Source: Papaver somniferum (lineage: Eukaryota > Streptophyta > Magnoliopsida > Ranunculales > Papaveraceae). Taken from it: a stretch of DNA of 64,000 nucleotides. Of this stretch, positions 12,346 to 24,752 are shown in pieces (within the stretch, counting starts at the first letter, position 1; each line of letters starts with the position of its first letter). Below the pieces are notes generated by a model. The model had not been told where the DNA came from and searched no databases. It saw only the letters and a program-made list of their open reading frames with translations. The position numbers and the translations under genes were made by a program. The DNA is taken from contig NC_039359.1 in NCBI RefSeq assembly GCF_003573695.1, forward strand, positions 117,931,849-117,995,848, written 5' to 3'.

Positions 12346-12893
12346 TGTTGGAATATTTTCAACACCGCTTACCAAAGGGGGGTCCTGGGGGGCAACGCCC
12401 CCGGAAGAATTTTTTGAACTGACGGTTTTATTTGGCCGATAAAAGCCTGTTCGAAAATTTCGAATCCAAAAGACACCATTGATGTCTGTTGATGAAGGAA
12501 CCCGACGTTTCGTGAATAGAAACCTGTTGGCGAATAAAAACCTATTCCCAACAGGTGCAAAACCCTTTATAAATAGCTTCTCCCAGTTTCGTTTAAACAT
12601 ATAAGAAAAAACAATCTGTTTTCTCTGTTTCAAAAAGCATCATCAGAAATCAGAAATCTCTTTGTGTGTTCTTGATTGAATCAAGGGGTACAAACCTTGA
12701 ATTCAGTTTTCGTTGCAGGGCTTTCATTGTATCCTGAAGGCAATATTTCGCATACCTGTTGTAATCGCCAATTGTTATTGGGAGGGTAGAAATATTTGTC
12801 TAAAAGAAATTTATACAAGCCTTGAAAGTTTTGGAGTGCAACACTTTCTTCTCTGATTCATTCATCCTTTGTGAAACCCAATTTTTTCCAACA
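12346..12893 (+). mobile_element. Solo LTR with perfect AATTA target duplication
   Basis: The 548-bp segment begins TGTTGGAATATTTTC and ends ATTTTTTCCAACA, with TGTTGGAA/TTCCAACA inverted ends, and is flanked by AATTA on both sides (12,341-12,345 and 12,894-12,898). It contains the GC-rich stem GGTCCTGGGGGGCAACGCCC typical of many plant Copia LTRs and a TATA-like box (CTTTATAAATAG) near 12,563. Reading frames crossing it on the minus strand are not coding. Confidence 0.88.
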
Positions 12894-12898
12894 AATTA

Positions 12899-13905
12899 TT
12901 GTTCTAAATTATACTTTTATTTTCTAACAAAAGCATTGTCCCTCCTATATATATTGAAAGACATTTTTGATTTTTCACATTGTCAATGCATCGTTTTATT
13001 TTCTTGAAATAATAGGAAAATGGGTATTGTCCCTTTTTATTTTAATTGGCAAGCGTGTTTCTCCATCTCTATCGCTAGCCTTGAAAAAAATTCTATAATT
13101 CTATTGTTAGATATCTGAATTTGGATATATATATATATATTATTTTAGTTTTAATTTTCAAGTGGAAGACGGGGAAATTGGCCTTGCTAATGGGTTGAAA
13201 TCAACTTGTTGGAAGGTAAACTCCCTTGTCTGTTACAACTCTCATAAACAACTGTACATTGAAATCAGTTTTACATAATCAACAATTCCAAATTTCAAGT
13301 CTTTCAAAGTATCACTTTTACTGAAGTGACTTTTCTCATACCTATTTTTCTAAAAAGGTCTCTCAAAATCTCGAAAAACAACAAAGTTTGAAATCTAAAT
13401 CTAGCAACATGGTTGTTTCTGTTATTCATAAGAATTCTCGATCCAATAACACATAGTTTTAGAGAGTCCAATAACACAGAGTTTTAGAGAGTTGAATACA
13501 CTTAAAAGAAAAATCTTTATCTATTAACAAGGTAGCGTAAGAGACCCTCTTTGATCTCTATTGATTACCAATAGATTTGGAAACTTTCTAGAAGTCATTC
13601 AAATTCTCATTTGATTACCCCTGTTAATTTATTTCCTGAAAAGCTAAGGTCCCAATGGATTAGACAATATGTGTCCACTAATATTTTTCCTCGTGGTGCA
13701 GTTGGGATCTAAGATATCAAGGTTTATAAAGGGATAACTGGAACTGAAAAGCCTATACAAACAATTCTCTGTTTACTTTATTTTTTTGAAAATGTCATTT
13801 CAGAGAATATTCTTATCCTTTTTTAGTTGGCAGCATAATTATACTTTCAGAGATTTCAAGAATAGAGTTGTTTGATTTCCATGGATAAGCATTGATCGAT
13901 ATGAC
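12899..13905. other. No recognisable gene
   Basis: AT-rich with a short (AT)n microsatellite at about 13,126-13,140. No coding or structural RNA signal seen. The direct repeat that flanks the large transposon begins at 13,906. Confidence 0.6.
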
Positions 13906-13949
13906 TAATTTCTTCCTGTCAAAAAAGAAAAACAAAAAAATGACTAATT
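13906..13949 (+). repeat. 44-bp direct repeat, left copy
   Basis: TAATTTCTTCCTGTCAAAAA and the following A-rich bases to TGACTAATT match 34,792-34,835 at 42 of 44 positions in the same orientation. The pair brackets the 20.8-kb composite element. It is far longer than the 9-bp duplication usual for Mutator-like elements, so it may be a pre-existing tandem repeat at the target or an unusual duplication. Confidence 0.75.
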
Positions 13950-14619
13950 AATTGGGGTATACCTAATGAGACAAAATCTGGGTCATTTTGAAGTAAAATA
14001 GGACACCTCTTAACCATGTATTTTCTAAATGACTAATATACCCTTGTTTAATTAGAAGGCGCGATTGGGGGATACTTAAACTAATTGGGGGATAGAGGAA
14101 AATGACAAAATCTGGATTTAATATCAATCACGGTCACCCCTTATCTAAATATTTTAAATAATTCCTAATCTATCCCTCACTAATCAGGTTTAGTGTTTAA
14201 TTATAATTAGGAAAAATCTTAAGTATTTGTTAAATGATTAGTGTGTATTATTATTTGTATTTGGGTGAGTGAGTTGAAAGTAGAAGGAGGGAAAAAATAT
14301 TTGAGAGGGAACTTTTTTTGGTGAAAATGGAGGATGATTGTGAAGAGAGAATTGCTGCTGCTGAATCTTTAGCTCAACTACAACAAGGAGCATATCTTCA
14401 ATTTTCTACTAATGACAACAACTCACAATTGCAAGTTTTTGTGGAACCAACACCCTTGGATCATGATTTTTATGAGAATGAAGTGTTTCGTGAAGAACCA
14501 ACCCAAGAGATTAAACTAGTTCAACATACAAGCACTCCAAATACTCAGGTAAAAGTGCCAATGTGTTGAAAATTTGTTTTTTTTTTTCTTTGAATCCACC
14601 ATTGTTGCAGCTGAAATAG

Positions 14620-15100
14620 CTCGGTTCCGGCATGAACGTGGTATGAATACAATCGACAGCAACATTCCCGGCATTGTATTCATATTACGTCCATGTCGGT
14701 CAACAATATCCCCCATTTTGAAATGTAAGCCGACATTGTATTCAACCGAAAAAACCATGCTGGTACAAAAGTTACTTTTTACCTACCACGGAATATTCTA
14801 CGGAATATGCTACCGGCATGGTTCAATTCTAAGGTTACCATGCCGGTAACGCTTGAAAAACATACAGGAAGCAGTATCTTCCAAAGCTAAATATCGGCGT
14901 GGTTGATTAATTATCGGTCATGCCGGCACTTTGTACCGGTGTAAACGTAGGTAACGAGCATGTCGGCACCTAGGTTTCCGACGTTGATTTCAAATAAATT
15001 TTTTTATATCGGAAACATTTCAAATTTGGTCTTCAGTTTCGGTTATGTTCAACCATGCCGGAACCCTGGTCGAGCATGCCGGAACTTTGGTCCCGCACAG
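14620..15100. repeat. Motif cluster 1 (CCGGCAT type) in transposase intron 1
   Basis: About ten copies of the core CCGGCATG / CATGCCGG, several as the near-palindrome ATGCCGGCA, spaced 20-60 bp, for example near 14,627, 14,668, 14,810, 14,839, 14,919 and 15,054. Both orientations occur. The neighbouring exons have no such density. Confidence 0.85.
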
Positions 15101-16151
15101 TATTTTAATTTTTTTTTGAACTAATTTATTTTCTTTTCATTCGATCCTTAGGTTGTGACATATATTGATCCAATAAATGCAAGACCACTTGGTCAGGATA
15201 CGTCGAAATACTATAAAATGCCTACGGTATGTTACCAAAGAATACTTTTCACCCAGTATCTTGAACTTTACTAATGGATTGCTTGTAATGAACCTTATAA
15301 TCCCTCATTGTTGTCCTTATGTAGGGAATAAAATATAAAGAGGAAGCAATTGCTTGGGCTAAAGAGACGACTCTTAAGAACATATATGTGTTGGTAAGGA
15401 ATACCCAAGGTTCAAAGATCTGTTTTGAGATGGCTTGCGAGAGAAGTGGGGAATACAAGGAGAAGAATAACCACAAGAGAAATGGTTATGCATATCCAAA
15501 AAAGACTAACAGGGTATACAAGACTCGCACGAGAAAGGATAATTGCCCCTTTAAGCTTGTATTCCATTTAAGAGACAAGGACAATGAATGGGATTATACG
15601 GTGTGGTTCGACCGTCATAACCACCCGGATCCGAAAGATTTTGTTGGTCACTTCCTAGTTGCGAAACTAAAACCTCATGAAATGGAGGATTTAAAGAGAT
15701 TGACCAAAGCATGTATCAAACCGAGACAAATTCTAAGAGGCTTCAAGGAAAAGGATCGGGCGAACATGTCTTCTTTAAGTACAAATTATAACACACAAAC
15801 AAGTATTAGAAGGGTGGAATGGGAAGGGAGGAGCGTTATGCAAGAATTTGAGAAGATTGTTTGGGATCACAATTACACGCGTATCATTAAAAGAGGGACG
15901 AACAAGAAGCCCCTTCAAATATTCATTTCGCATCCTTTGCTTGCAAAATTGGATCGTACATGTTTTGGTGTTCTTATGATGGATTGTACCTACAAGACAA
16001 ACAAATACAATATGCCGTTGTTCAACATCGTGGGGAAAACATCGGACAAGGTATCATTCACATTGGCTTGGTGTTTAATGGAAAACGAGAGGAATTACAA
16101 TTGCAATTGGGCATTACGACAATTGAAATTACTCTTTCCGGGAAAATCATC

Positions 16152-17698
16152 TGATAGACGCATTTATGTGTCTATTTTGATCTTTTTTATGTATTTTATT
16201 AGTACCCATTTGTTCTCATTATGGTGTTTTTATGTGTGTTTAGGTGTTTTTGGAAAAATAAAGTTTTGTGGAGAAATTGGCTAAAAGTGCGGCATTCGGA
16301 GCTCCGTTGATAGCGTACCGGAAGTACCCCGGAGGTGTACCGGAAGTACCCTGGAAATGTCCCGGAGGAACCCCGAAAAAAATGCGGAAAATATCCCGGA
16401 AGAATTGCTAAGGGCACCCCATGGTTATTTACACCCCAAAATGATGTTTACACCCAAATTGTTAAGGGGACACCACTGTTTGCTAAGGGGGAAACCATCT
16501 TCACGATTTAAATTTTGGTTTTGGCGGGAATAATGGTGACAGATTTTAGGGTTGCATTTGAAGGCGATTCAAGGAGATTCAATCACTGGATTTTATTTTG
16601 ATTGACATGTTTGGGCTAAACAGGGATTGTATGGTTAATGGATACGATCCAGTTGGGCTAGAATATCGTATCTTGGCTAAACAGAGGCAGAGCGTGATAT
16701 CAGGGATATCATGGCTGTGGCTGTTGATACGCGTGAATATGGAAGATATACGCTCCTAGGATTCGAACATATCAAGTTAGGAAAGAATATGGAGTAAACC
16801 AGACGCATGCAGAATATTTCCAAATATTTTCCCGTGACTTTTAGGAAAGAAAACAATATTTTTCTTCTCGTGATATCAGCGCCGTGAAGAGAAGATTTTA
16901 TGAAGTTATGATGAAGATATCGATGTTGTTGGGTATATAAAGGCCTCTAGGGTCATCAGAAGTGGGTGTCGAGAGTTGGGAGGAGAGAAGGAACGCTGCA
17001 GAATCGAGAACCATGATTTCTCTCTGCTGCTGCTGCCATTGATGAAGATGAAGAACACGAAGAACGGACCCGCAGCAGCAGTCGTTTACCAACAGTGAAA
17101 GAGACTCAAGGCGTGAGTCGTAGGTGTGGGTCTTAGAGATTCAGTAACAATAGCACCTCTTCTGTGTCGTTTATTTTGGACGCCTTCTGTTGGTCGCAGA
17201 ATCCTGTTTAATACTATTTAATTATCTTTCTCTTCATTGTAAAACACTTTTGAGCATCAATGAAATTCTTAGAGAGCATTTTTACTATGATGAGTTAAAC
17301 CCCAACACTGGGGCGACGGAGGAGGCCGAGCTTCATACATGGGTAATTTTATTAATTCTTTTTAAGACTTTTGCATTAAAAATTAATTGAAATATGATTT
17401 GATTAAATTGGGTGTTATTTGATTAGATGGGTCATGCTTAGCTTAGGTGATTTGATGTTCCATGCTTAACATTTACAACCAATGTTTTGAGAATCGACTT
17501 TGGCAAAATAAGAGTCCATATATCTTTTGAGCGATTATTGTTGAGAATAAATCATTAAGCCTTATGTTATGAAGATTGGCCGAATCATTAGTCCCAGTAC
17601 CTCTCTACCAATTTGTCACTATTTTTGTATATTTTTAATTTTTAATTTTTTTACAAGTCCGAGCAACGAACTTTACTACCACTTTCAAAACTATAACA
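16152..17698 (+). mobile_element. Solo LTR inserted in the transposase DDE core
   Basis: It starts TGATAGACGCATTTATGTG and ends ACTATAACA (1,547 bp), flanked by perfect TCATC duplications (16,147-16,151 and 17,699-17,703). Removing it brings the GKSS codons up to VIITDQDN, which is the conserved MULE order. A TATA-like GTATATAAAGG lies near 16,932. It has no internal domain and kills the transposase. Orientation is taken from the TATA-like box and is less sure. Confidence 0.88.
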
Positions 17699-18914
17699 TC
17701 ATCTTCCGAGGGTGATCATAACCGATCAAGATAACACATTAATGAATGCAATATCCGACGTCTACCCAGATGCACAAAATTTCCTATGTACATATCATAT
17801 ACGTCAAAATGTCGTAAAAGCTTGTCGCGTCTTGTTTGAACCCACTAAGGCGGATATTAAGAAGAGAATGATTGTTCAACTAGAGGAAGACGTTCGCAAG
17901 AACAAACTATCACCTTAAGAAGAAGAAGATGAAAGAGGCAAGATCAAAGAGCGAGTGGACAAAGAACATGAGGAAAATCATAAAAAGTGGTTGGAATTTC
18001 AAATAGATTGGGAGAAAGTTTATTGGTCTCTTACCGAGGATACGTACGAAAAGAATTTGGACAAGTTTATTTCCAATTGGAACGAAGTTTATCCTACTGA
18101 CGTCTCGTATTGTAGGAATCAACGGTTGGATAAGTTCAAGGAAAAATTTGTGCGTGCATGGATAAACTGGTATAAACACTACGGGAATGAATCAACTAGT
18201 ATAACAGAGTCCTCTCCTGGGATATTTAAAGATCTCATTGATTCTAGCCAAGTAGACGTGGTTACGGTCACCGAGGCAATGGAGCAATACTTTAAGAGTG
18301 ATATCGATAGGATCAAGAAGGATTTTGAGAAAAGCTCAATGGAAAGATGACTTCATATCTTCAATATGGTAAGTTGATCCGAGTAATAGAATTCAACGTC
18401 TCTCATTGGGCAATAAAAACATATAATGAGACAAATGCAAAAGGAGATAAACTACGACAAACCGGGTGATGTGTGTATTTGTCCCGACATGTCTTCATTG
18501 GGGCTTCCTTGTCGTCATATGTTTGTGAATTATAAAGAAGTGATACCTATTGAGGTTATTGATCTGTTTTGGAAGCAACCATCTTTCACCCCTCCCCCTA
18601 CGGAAGCTCCCGGACAATCACCATGGGATACGACCGAAGCAAGGGAATTCTTCGAAGCTTACTCATGTGGAAACTCGTCTAACCAGCAAGTCTTGTTGAG
18701 CCAACTAAGGCTAATTACTCGCCCATGGATAGCACAAAGTGAAGAGCCAACAAAGGGAGATCCTCCCGGTAGACCGCAAACCAAAACGGCAGGGAGAAAA
18801 CAAAGGAAAAAATTAAAAGAAATGAGTCAACGTGAATGTGAATTCGAGACAAGTAAGAAACGGAACCCCAACCGCTTGTGAGGTTTCAGAAGCAAGGTTC
18901 ACGGAAGCGCCGGT

Positions 18915-19430
18915 TCCATAAAAAAAGGGTAGGCCAAGGAAGGAACCGTTATCAAGTCAACAACAAACGGCGGATTCCGTATCCACACCAAAAGCCGATG
19001 GATCATAGGTTCCAAAGAAAAGGGGTAGGCCGAAGAAGGTACCCACATCGATTGAACAAGAACAACAAACCGAGGAAGCGGATGCCATACCTAGAGTTGA
19101 TATAGCGGAGGTTACAAAGAAAAAGGGTAGGCCGAGGAAGGTATCCACATCAAGTGACAAAGAACAACAAGGTGAGCATTCCGAAGGCACACCCATTGTT
19201 GATGAGGCGGCGGTGCCAAACAAAAAGGGAAGGTCGAATAAAGAACCTACATCAAGTCAAGTACATCAAGGTGAAAATTCCGAAGCCACACCAAAGATAA
19301 GTGATAGTAAAGGTAAGCGACCCATATCTAGTTAATAACAACACGATGGTGACAACTCCGTAGGCACGACCAAAGTTGATGTAGTTTCGGTTCCAAAGCG
19401 AAGGGGTAGGCCAAGGAAGTATCCACTCTT
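18915..19430 (+). repeat. AT-hook-encoding repeats in the transposase C-terminal region
   Basis: Five copies of a unit coding KKRGRPRK-like AT-hooks are at about 18,925, 19,015, 19,118, 19,217 and 19,396, spaced roughly 90-100 bp for the first four, with Ser/Thr/Gln-rich linkers. AT-hooks bind the minor groove of AT-rich DNA. The fourth unit (KKGRSNK) has lost its core, and stops and shifts interrupt the array (for example two stops near 19,334). Confidence 0.8.
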
Positions 19431-19507
19431 ATCACATATTGAAGATATTGGAAGTGTAGAGATTGCAGAGGATGGATTGGATATAATTAAGCTAAAAAAA
19501 AGGTAAT

Positions 19508-20234
19508 ATGAAGATGTTTAAGGATCCCAAAACAGGTAAAACTTATAGACATTACCATACCAAAATAGAGTCTTATGTAGAGCAACTTCCTGAGGTTGTT
19601 CGCGAGTATACTATATATACGGATGATGTCGATGGAGATGGAAATTGTGGCTATCATTCCGTGACTGAACAATTAGGAATATTTGAGACGGTGGTTAGTA
19701 AAGGGATGACACCATGCCGATATGCGAGAAAGAGGATGACCGAACAACTTATAACTTATGAAAAAGAAGAGATTTTATGAGCAATTGCTTGGTGATGAAG
19801 AAGGGTTTGATAGTCTGTATGCTCGAATCTTAGGACCCGAGAACGAGATGAAGTTCCTTCCTACTCAATATTGGATGGGAATGGCGGTTTTCGTGCATCT
19901 AGTGGCGGATACATTTAATTGTGTTGTTCATTATTTTACCCCCACCGTCCAAGCAACATATACACCAAAGTGGCAAAAGTGCGAAGGATCCCTTAAGTAG
20001 AGAATAGTTGTTTTGGCGTTCGTGAACGTGAATCATTTCATTATTTTGAAACTCAAAGAAAACTGTACATTGCCACCGGTTTTCCCGTTGACTAAAAACA
20101 AGGATATAGCTCCCAATCACTCGGAGGAATGGATGAAATTGTATGAGGAGAAACACCAACTTTGGGATGCGTTGTCTCTATCAATTACCCAAGAGAAGAT
20201 ACAAGTTCCTATGTGTGGAAGCGATAATGAGTAA
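19508..20234 (+). pseudogene. OTU-like cysteine protease domain, frameshifted
   Basis: VDGDGNCGYHSVTEQLG carries the OTU catalytic Cys box (D-G-N-C), and NVNHFIILKL about 120 residues later is the expected histidine region. Between them lie FLPTQYWMGMAVFVHLVADT and FNCVVHYF, which fit OTU helices and strands. A shift near 19,770 and a stop at 19,998 break the frame into three. OTU enzymes remove ubiquitin; OTU domains are found at the end of some plant MULE-encoded proteins. It follows the AT-hook array, so it was most likely the C-terminus of the transposase rather than a separate gene. Confidence 0.75.
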
Positions 20235-20994
20235 TTTGGGTATACGTGGTTCACTAATACGCAACATTTTGTTTTTTTGGAAGTGTGAATTGTAAACATT
20301 AAATCATATTTTGATGACAATGCCGGCATGATTATGTTTCAATACTACAACGTCGTAAGCCGGTGCCGGCGTACAACTAAACTTTTGAAACACTTCCGGA
20401 ATTTCAGAAAAATATCCAGAGAAATTAGTAAATGTGTTGGCATTGAAATTAAATTACAAAATGTGTCGGTACTCCGATAAAAATATTTTGCGTTCGGAAA
20501 ATGCAAACTACCGGCATGGTATCAAAAACAATTCCAATGTCGAAATTCTGTAATTTCGTGATTTTGAAAATTCAGAGTGCCGGCATTGTTTGTACCATTT
20601 TCGACCATGCCGGTACTGTCAGAAAAACTCTGAATTGTGCTCTTGAAAATTCAGAGTGCCTGCATTCCCAATATATCCGGCAAAGAGGTAATTTGACACT
20701 GGTTTATCAACTAAATAAATCAAATAACAACACTAGATTGTTTAAAAAAACCATCTTTAAAGTTAAGATGTTCCAAACCGAAAACAAATCAAACATAAAC
20801 CAAAATAAGAAAATAGTTTAGCAAACACACACAAACAAACACATATTCCACATTTTTCAAGACACACAAACAAACATAAAGCAACACTAGATTGTTCAAG
20901 ACTTAACTAATACCATAGAAGAAACATTAACAAACATCTTCGATCACTCGGTCCTTGGATTATTGTGTACCCTCTTCCTCCTTTCGCCTCACAA
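20235..20994. repeat. Motif cluster 2 and AT-rich spacer
   Basis: This spacer between the OTU region and the convergent PMD gene holds about eight CCGGCAT-type motifs between 20,318 and 20,680 (for example TGCCGGCATGATT near 20,320 and GACCATGCCGGTACTG near 20,603). The rest is A-rich with a CAAACACACA-like stretch and no coding signal. Confidence 0.75.
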
Positions 20995-23900
20995 TTATTT
21001 TGCCTCTGGATCTTCAATGTTGTCTATCTTTTTCTCGACCGTATGTATTTCTTTCGGGGTCAGCACATCTCCTTTCTTGTTCTTGCACTTCAAAAACTTT
21101 CCCAATTTGCGTAGCCGCTGACGTTGTTGTCATATTTTTCAACATGTACTTAGTATGTACAATTATACAAGTTCATAGATGTAGATTAAAATAATAGGAA
21201 GTTAACAAGAAGTACGTTCCAACAACATAAGGGTCTTTTGAAGTGCTGGAACAGTTAATTCATCCGGAGTTGTGGAGGGAGGTTCTGGTTGCGGAGGGAC
21301 TTCGACGGTAGCCGACGTACAACATAAGGATGCGAGTACTTCACATGACTTCTGAGGAAGTCTGATTCGGACTCATAACCGTTTTCCGCCAATTCCCAAT
21401 CAACCATATCCAACACAAATCCTTATTATTCTCTTTCAATCCAATGTACAGTAAGGGGATTTGGGTGGGAAACTACCAGAGTATGCTTTTCATTTGCTTG
21501 GCATTGAGGAAACTCATGAGAGAATTTCCAATAAGATGTATCCGTAAGACTTTTCTGCTTGTACCCAAGTTGACGCATTACGCGACAAGAGTTATGCATG
21601 ACAAATCCTTTCGGATGAAATAACGGTCCGTTGTAAAATGAAACATTGTCACGCCTTGCAAAGTGAATCCCTCTGGCATCCCTATATAGGTCAAACACAA
21701 CATCTTGGGCAACGAAAAAGTCCAAAGCTACTCTCACGGCGAATAAACGTTTCTTGTTATTGGGCTTCAAAGCATTGTTGAAAAAGTATTTCTGAGCTAG
21801 AGGCTGATGGGGTTGATAATCATGCGTTAACTTCAACCTTTTGTGCCTCGTGAACAATGTTGGGAAGTGTTCATAAGCCCACACCTATGCCAATGAAATA
21901 TTGTTCCAATGAAATGTATAAGAAAACAAATAATTGGAAACTAACAAAATTAATGACAATGATCACAAAATAACTAGTTCACTATACCTGAATTACAGTG
22001 AAATTCCCAATAAATTGACAGGCGTTCGCCTTAGAAGCTCTACGCATCTCTCCCAAAAAATGTGCCAAGAAATTAGTGCCCCATGAATACTCATTAACCT
22101 TATCCAAGGGATCCAAGTATTGTATGCTGTTCATATGCACCCTGTTACCACCAGCGTCAGGGAATATTATGGTGCCCAAGGTGAACAACAGATAAGCAAC
22201 TGCAGTTTGCTGAATTTGTTCCGGATTCAATTCCTTGTCCTTCGTATTCCCAAACAATTGTATGAGATTTACGAATTTGATAGTCTTTGTCCAGGTACGC
22301 TCTGTCCTGCACATATTTTCCATAGTCGTTTCCTGGTCCCACCCAAACAACTTTTGAGTCAGCTCATAGATCTTGGATCATTCTAGGTCCTTATAGTTAT
22401 CTCCTTCCTTAACGGCTTTCCCAAGAACCTCTAGACCTAGTATTCTTTCGAAATATTCAGGGATAATGGTCATCTCGCCAAAAGGAAAATGCATGGTATT
22501 AGTTTCACCAAAAAACCTCTCCAAGAAGCAATTCGTCGTAATGGTATCAACGGCCACATAATTTTCTACCGCTGGATACAACCCAGATGCTATGACTAAT
22601 GCTTGAACATCAACACACTCCCACTCCAAAGGCCATATATCCATCGATTGATGGCGTCCAACACGGAAGGCTTTCTCGTGGTTCTATAAAAACACACCAA
22701 ACTAACTTAAATACAACTGATCATATATAAATAATATAATAAAAAGATGCAAACGCCTTACATAAGTTTGATAGATCCAACGAGCCCAAGAGTTCTTGTA
22801 GTTAAATAAGAGTTGCGGCTCCAACGGCTCACCCCACTGTTTGCCGTCATTGCGGTATGGAATCATGTCATATCTTTTGGGAAGGTGGGATTGGGGTCCC
22901 TTTTCCTTTTTCTCACTGGATTCAACTGCAGCTTGTCCTAAGCCTTGTGAGGATGAGCCACCTGCTCGGGATGGTTCAGAAGGCACAAAATTTTCCCACT
23001 CTTCATCATCATTGCTGCTTGTGTCCCCCGTTCGATCCCGAATGATGATCTTAGCACGTTCCGGATCAGATCGACTACGTCGAGGCCGAGAAGACGTACG
23101 TTTACGTTCTTCAACAACTTTTCCCTTTCCTTTCTTGGTTTGTACTGGTCTAGACCTACGTCCAAATATGTCAACTGAGTTATATACAGAAATCCGACAT
23201 GGATGGTAAACATAAAATCTGTCCCAGTAGAAGTGTCGGCATAGTAAGCAACTGAATAACAAAGCCGGTAATATGGGAAATTTGCACAGAAATTTAACAA
23301 AAGAATAAAATCAAAACCGGCATGGATAGTAAACAAAACGACACTGCCGGCATCTGTGCCGGCGTAGATATTTACAGATTAACTATGCCGGTAATTTGGG
23401 AAATTTGTACAGTTTAACAAAAGAATGAAATCAAAATCGGCATGGATGGTAAACAAAACGACACTGCCGGCATCCGTGCTGGCGTATCTATCGATTTACA
23501 GATAAACCATGCCGGTAATGTGCGAAATTTGTACAGAGATTTAACAAAAGAAGGAAATAAAAAACGGCATGGAATATACAAAACCACACTGCCGGTATCT
23601 GTGCCGGCGTATCTATTTACAGATAAACCATGCCGGTAATATGGGAAATTTGTACAAAGATTATACGTCTTTATTAAATGTACAAAGACATATAATCCGG
23701 CCATGTTCAGGCATTGTATGCAATTTTATTTCTATGCCGGTATTTCCATGCAATAAAAGGGGGATACAAGACATATAATTTGACATGGTTTTCAAATTGA
23801 GTTCTACGGCGAAACAAACTTGTAACTGAATTTCAATTAACTATATTGCAATTTGAATTTTTTCTTTTAGTGTAGTAGAAATACTAAACAAGCAAGTTTA

Positions 23901-24126
23901 AATTTGTGTTTTCTAGTATGGGATAAACCCTAAAAATGCTTCAATTCAACATAGACATCACTTACCGCATCATATTTGCTATTTCCTCATCATCATCTTG
24001 TTCAAGAGTTGCTTGATTTATCATTACTTCGTGCACTTGTAGCGCTTTTGATTTCGATTTACCACCATCATCAACAGACTCTTCAGGATTAGGTTTAGGT
24101 TTTTCAGGAGGTTTGCGACGACCCAT
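20995..24126 (-). pseudogene. Plant mobile domain (PMD) gene, copy 1
   Basis: Exons on the minus strand: first at about 24,126-23,965 (MGRRKPPEKPKPNPEE, basic and acidic), then about 23,160-22,764 (Lys/Arg/Ser-rich, ending WARWIYQTY), 22,682-21,989 and 21,887 down to about 21,230, and a last exon ending at 20,995. The third carries the PMD signature: MDIWPLEWECVDVQAL, FPFGEMTIIPEYFERILGL, TAVAYLLFTLGTIIFPD and LDKVNEYSWGTNFLAHFLGE. PMD proteins such as Arabidopsis MAIN and MAIL1 act in nuclear gene and transposon silencing; PMD genes are also carried by transposons. A TGA at 22,378-22,380 replaces an expected Trp codon, and a stop after the HWIERE codons at 21,426 truncates the tail. The first intron is full of motif repeats. 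Confidence 0.78.
23190..23740. repeat. Motif cluster 3: four tandem units of about 120 bp in PMD1 intron 1
   Basis: Units begin near 23,190, 23,314, 23,433 and 23,561. Each contains a CGGCATGGA start, an ACTGCCGGCATCTGTGCCGG core and an ATGCCGGTAATNTGGGAAAT end. This is the densest motif array in the window and the only one organised as a clear tandem repeat. Confidence 0.88.
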
Positions 24127-24329
24127 TCTTCTTAGATGAAACAAAATAAGAGAGTTTAGTGGTTTTGGAAATTCCTTTGGAAGAGCCGAGAAGTAAAAAC
24201 AAAGAGAGATGGAAAGATGAAATACTTTCCTTTCTATAACCGTCGCTTAAATAGAATTAAGGAGTTTGTAATCGACACATAAATGGAATTAAGGAGTTTG
24301 TAACCGCCACATAACTTAAAGAGGTTGTA

Positions 24330-24600
24330 ACCGTCGGAATTCCGACATGGAAAGATGGTACAATTCAATACCGACATTCTGACACTAAGTTTAAATTGAG
24401 ACCAGGATACCGGCAATGTATGTTGATCACACTTCAACGTCGGCAACCTTGTCGGTATTGTCTTTGGTTATTATTTAATGCCGGCATTCTGACGATCAAT
24501 TTAAATTGAGTCCAGGATAGTGCATCGTATGATGATCACAATTCAATTCCGGCATTTGTACCGGTATAGTCTTTGGTTATTTTGCGATGCCGGCTTACGC
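24330..24600. repeat. Motif cluster 4 upstream of PMD copy 1
   Basis: At least six motifs (TACCGGCAATG, AACGTCGGCAACC, TGCCGGCATTCTG, TTCCGGCATTTGTACCGG, GATGCCGGCTTAC) lie in the spacer between the start of PMD copy 1 and the 3' end of the coiled-coil gene, that is in the likely promoter. A small tandem repeat of GGAATTAAGGAGTTTGTAA is at about 24,252-24,302. Confidence 0.8.
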
Positions 24601-24752
24601 ACCACAAAAAGAAGTATCCACCAAAGGTTTAAGCAAGGAAACTGACCCAAACTGGCCTTCATATTAATCTTACGGAAATAAACTTAAAAACATTAACCAC
24701 ATAAACAACGTTCCACATAAAATGAAAGATCTTAAGCTAATTGTAACTAACA

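Larger units (their letters stand above)
14318..20234 (+). pseudogene. MULE transposase (FAR1-like) with SWIM, AT-hooks and OTU protease region, broken
   Basis: Exons 14,318-14,548, 15,152-15,226 and 15,325-16,151 join in frame with GT/AG borders. They give an acidic N-terminus, a FAR1-type zinc finger (conserved Cys in MACERSG and DNCPF, His pair in RHNHPD) and the start of the DDE core with its first Asp in MMDCTYKTNKY. A solo LTR then interrupts at 16,152. After it come the second Asp (VIITDQDNTLMNA), LCTYHIRQNV, and a SWIM-type zinc-binding segment (CICPDMSSLGLPCRHMF) near 18,470-18,530. An AT-hook array and an OTU domain follow. Breaks are the LTR, a one-base shift after it, a stop at 17,916, shifts near 18,350 and 18,880, and a stop at 19,998. 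Transposases of this class cut and reinsert their own element in the nucleus. This copy is non-functional. Confidence 0.85.

Noticed and set aside
12343..12633. 96-codon minus-strand frame across the solo LTR
   Set aside because: It crosses the LTR border and reads the GC-rich stem as protein; no homology visible.
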